Assembly (NCBI RefSeq): GCF_019966515.1
Contig: NZ_JAIMIB010000020.1
Span: forward strand, 16,059-80,058
From: Roseovarius aestuarii
Lineage (GTDB): Bacteria > Pseudomonadota > Alphaproteobacteria > Rhodobacterales > Rhodobacteraceae
DNA length: 64,000 bases
Direction: 5' to 3'
The notes beneath the pieces were generated by a model. It was not told the DNA's origin. It ran no database searches and was given only the letters and a program-made list of their open reading frames with translations. Positions 62,647-64,000 of the stretch are shown piece after piece. The translations under genes were made by a program, and so were the position numbers. The stretch's first letter is position 1. Each line of letters begins with the position of its first letter.

Positions 62647-63489
62647 TTAGCGGCCCTTCTTCTTGGCGTGACGCGAGCGGATGATCAGCTTCTGCGACGC
62701 CTTGTTCTTGTTGCGGGTACGGGCACCCTTGGTGGGTTTGCCCCAGGGCGTGACCGGGTGACGACCACCCGAGGTCCGACCCTCACCACCACCATGCGGG
62801 TGATCGATCGGGTTCATGACCACACCACGAACGCTTGGGCGGATACCCTTGTGGCGCATCCGGCCGGCTTTACCGTAGTTCTGGTTCGAGTTGTCGGGAT
62901 TTGACACCGCACCAACGGTCGCCATGCATTCCTGACGCACCAGACGCAGTTCGCCACTGCTCAGGCGGATCTGGGCGTAACCACCGTCACGACCCACGAA
63001 CTGGGCGTAGGTCCCGGCGGCACGGGCGATCTGACCGCCTTTGCCGGGCTTCAGCTCGATATTGTGGACGATTGTCCCGATGGGCATGCCCGAGAACGGC
63101 ATCGCGTTGCCGGGCTTGATATCGGCCTTGGCGGCAGAGACAACCTTGTCACCTATGGCCAGGCGCTGCGGCGCCAGGATGTATGCTTTTTCACCGTCAT
63201 CATAGTTGACGAGGGCGATGAACGCGGTCCGGTTGGGGTCATATTCGATCCGTTCAACCGTCGCGGTCACGTCGAATTTGTTCCGTTTAAAATCAACGAT
63301 CCGGTAGAGGCGTTTCGCCCCACCACCACGCCTGCGTGATGTGATACGTCCGGTGTTGTTCCGACCGCCCGATTTCGTCAGACCCTCGGTGAGGGCTTTG
63401 ACGGGGCGTCCTTTCCACAGCTCCGAACGGTCGATCAGCACCAGCCCGCGCTGGCCCGGCGTCGTTGGCTTATACGACTTGAGTGCCAT
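62647..63489 (-). CDS. rplB: 50S ribosomal protein L2
   Basis: 280 residues starting [12 protein letters not shown]; contains [16 protein letters not shown] with the conserved His near the peptidyl-transferase centre. The frame is open upstream for 64 codons, but family starts agree with 63489. rplW does not lie within the following 510 bp. Confidence 0.97.
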   Translation of the reverse strand: MALKSYKPTTPGQRGLVLIDRSELWKGRPVKALTEGLTKSGGRNNTGRITSRRRGGGAKRLYRIVDFKRNKFDVTATVERIEYDPNRTAFIALVNYDDGEKAYILAPQRLAIGDKVVSAAKADIKPGNAMPFSGMPIGTIVHNIELKPGKGGQIARAAGTYAQFVGRDGGYAQIRLSSGELRLVRQECMATVGAVSNPDNSNQNYGKAGRMRHKGIRPSVRGVVMNPIDHPHGGGEGRTSGGRHPVTPWGKPTKGARTRNKNKASQKLIIRSRHAKKKGR

Positions 63490-63618
63490 GCTTTCTGTCT
63501 TCCGTTTAGCAAACGGCAGGAACTTGGTCCCACCTATGTGATTGGGCGAGTGTCCCGCCCGGGTTATAGGGCCCCGAAGGTCCCCGGCTATTCCTGTGTT
63601 CTTCCGAACAAAAGCGAG

Positions 63619-63645
63619 AGCCCCGGACGAATCCGGGGCCTGCCG
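63619..63645 (-). terminator. hairpin upstream of rplB, terminator for a gene to the right
   Basis: Perfect stem GCCCCGGA/TCCGGGGC (63620-63627, 63632-63639), loop CGAA, read on the minus strand before a TTTT at 63610-63613. It would end transcripts arriving from the right before rplB. Confidence 0.6.
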
Positions 63646-63735
63646 ATGGGGTCGTTTACGAGAGAGCGCTAGCCAGGTCAAGGGTTTGCGCCAAGAAATC
63701 TTGGCCTTTTGCCTGTGCTACTACCGCTACTCCAA

Positions 63736-63874
63736 GCCGCGCGATCGCCAGACCGCGGGGTGGCGAACTACCATTGTTGGGCGCACTTTATCTCGCCAAA
63801 CCCAAAAAACCTCAAAATGTGCCACCACCCCTCAAAATCGCCAGCCCGTGCGGGCGGTCTGGCGATCGCGCGGC
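63736..63874. repeat. long perfect inverted repeat, MITE- or RNA-like
   Basis: Arms of 21 bp, 63736-63756 and 63854-63874, are exact complements; the loop of 97 bp contains a further nested pairing (GGGGTGGC at 63757-63764 against GCCACCACCCC near 63820-63830). Could be a miniature transposable element, or a folded RNA in the leader of rplB. Confidence 0.6.
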
Positions 63875-64000
63875 GGCCTGCGGCCTTGGTTCCGCGCGGG
63901 ATATCAAAATAGCCTCCTAGGTCGCTATGCGGACATTGCCGACGTTCGCAGTATCAGTTTGAACGGTAGCAATCGACATCTAATTCTTTGTCGTCGCAGC

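Noticed and set aside
63490..63681. N-terminal extension of L2
   Set aside because: The extension has no family match, and the M-A-L-K-S-Y-K-P start is universal in this group.

Overview
The window reads as chromosome from an alphaproteobacterium of the Rhodobacteraceae (Roseobacter group). Evidence: an aapJQMP general L-amino-acid transporter, a DUF1491-era gene pair, a long FAD/GCV_T-type dimethylglycine or sarcosine dehydrogenase-like protein, an ATP12-type chaperone, a DUF3775 protein, and alphaproteobacterial ribosomal proteins. It has two halves: an accessory region (about 1-34.5 kb) full of broken transposases, and a conserved, GC-rich core (about 34.7-64 kb).

Accessory part, 1-17 kb: the end of a c-type cytochrome; a broken IS1182-type transposase; a SAM-adenylate cyclase-ATPase-TPR protein divergent from a secreted CxxCH protein, a murein amidase and a Mur ligase; then an MlrC-type peptidase and a Crp/Fnr regulator. 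Remnants of IS3 (two), IS630, IS6 and a second IS1182 element follow. Among them sit two small genes (starts near 13428 and 15187), each preceded by the same folded leader: four helices in the same order and spacing in both copies, with G-T-compatible base changes that keep the pairing. I rate this leader among the best candidates for something undescribed. A second amidase (16041) and a broken lamin-tail-domain gene close this part.

Accessory part, 17-34.5 kb, is a defence-type island, visibly richer in A+T. It carries a PD-(D/E)XK nuclease-like gene followed by a UvrD/HelD-type helicase; a repetitive basic mini-protein; a tightly overlapping four-gene operon (D12 adenine methylase, calcineurin-like phosphoesterase, AAA-type ATPase, Rossmann-like protein with a D-I-T-S-L motif); a complete IS110-family element of the IS1111 type with 15-bp inverted repeats; a KAP-type membrane NTPase with an EVE/PUA-like domain; and a NUC1-type nuclease without a signal peptide. 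The region ends at an intact tRNA-Gly(UCC), whose 3' 44 bp are repeated directly 93 bp further on, the usual scar of tRNA-targeted integration.

Core part: an ABC exporter; the dehydrogenase; a TadE-less hypothetical membrane-anchored protein; DUF1491-era; a DUF4139 protein; DUF3775; initiator tRNA; a three-gene ABC importer resembling the 2-aminoethylphosphonate type; a broken glycosyltransferase; an Imm50-like orphan; aapJQMP; ATP12 chaperone-HAD phosphatase-RluC-type pseudouridine synthase-fluoride channel (overlapping genes); a MOFRL glycerate kinase; an exported protein; and rplB-rpsS-rplV-rpsC-rplP, cut off from rplW and rpmC. A 21-bp perfect inverted repeat lies in the gap upstream of rplB. 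All functional assignments are by reading motifs; no database search or folding program was run.
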